32,341 nucleotides of DNA from an uncultured Treponema sp. (GTDB taxonomy: Bacteria > Spirochaetota > Spirochaetia > Treponematales > Treponemataceae), in NCBI RefSeq assembly GCF_945873775.1, contig NZ_CAMCEC010000026.1:1-32341 (forward strand). The letters are read 5' to 3'. The stretch's first letter is position 1; the number at the start of each line of letters is the position of its first letter. A model generated the notes under the pieces. That model ran no database searches. It was not told the DNA's origin and saw nothing but the letters and a program-made list of their open reading frames with translations. Positions 32,304 through 32,341 of the stretch are shown here, one piece after another. Both the position numbers and the translations under genes were made by a program.

Positions 32304-32341
32304 ATTAACCACAGATAGTTCACCAAGAAAAACCAAATATT

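Noticed and set aside
1..32341. CRISPR array
   Set aside because: I saw no regularly spaced short direct repeats; the repeats present are palindromic blocks, two MITE-like copies and one tRNA-end duplication.

Overview
The window reads as a chromosomal segment of a gut- or rumen-type Treponema (spirochaete). The grounds are a trans-2-enoyl-CoA reductase of the T. denticola Ter type, a MurA with Asp in place of the catalytic Cys, several spirochaete-style lipoproteins and outer-membrane barrels, and a low-GC, T-rich codon usage. The species cannot be fixed from the sequence alone.

Layout. 1-3.8 kb: 3' end of pepT, murA, thrS. 3.8-5.05 kb (minus): an NlpC/P60 endopeptidase and a small lipoprotein. 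5.1-5.4 kb: a MITE-like element with 20-bp perfect terminal inverted repeats and a 10-bp target duplication, just upstream of ter/fabV. 6.8-9.2 kb: an outer-membrane barrel gene divergent from a LacI regulator. 9.1-10.8 kb (minus): lipid kinase plus queH. 10.8-16.7 kb: a PTS-EIIC-like transporter with a structured leader, a secreted DUF4015 glycoside-hydrolase-like protein, mnmE, and an aminotransferase-like protein of unknown role. 16.8-21.2 kb: small membrane protein, DUF4349 lipoprotein, PHP phosphoesterase, double cNMP-domain regulator, flavin reductase. 21.3-24.2 kb: second MITE copy, a shikimate-kinase-like gene, and a patatin/Omp85 (type Vd-like) protein. 24.4-25.9 kb: a surface lipoprotein split by a nine-G tract, so probably phase variable. 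26.2-28.6 kb: tex. 28.8 kb: initiator tRNA whose 3' end and terminator are duplicated 183 bp downstream.

29.1 kb to the end is a defence locus of foreign composition: hsdM, then a promoter with a roughly 50-nt self-terminating structured RNA, then an AbiF/AbiD-type HEPN protein (Abi_2), then a truncated hsdS. The small RNA plus HEPN gene fits an RNA-antitoxin/HEPN-toxin pair and is the best candidate for an interesting system here.

Across the window, six genes (murA, dagK-like, the aminotransferase-like gene, aroK-like, patatin, tex) have a -35/17-nt/-10 promoter whose -10 box ends only 6-9 nt before the ATG, with no Shine-Dalgarno sequence. That pattern predicts leaderless mRNAs. Other genes have a clear AGGAGG-type site. 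Four intergenic regions carry TGTCATT...AATGACA composite palindromic repeats.
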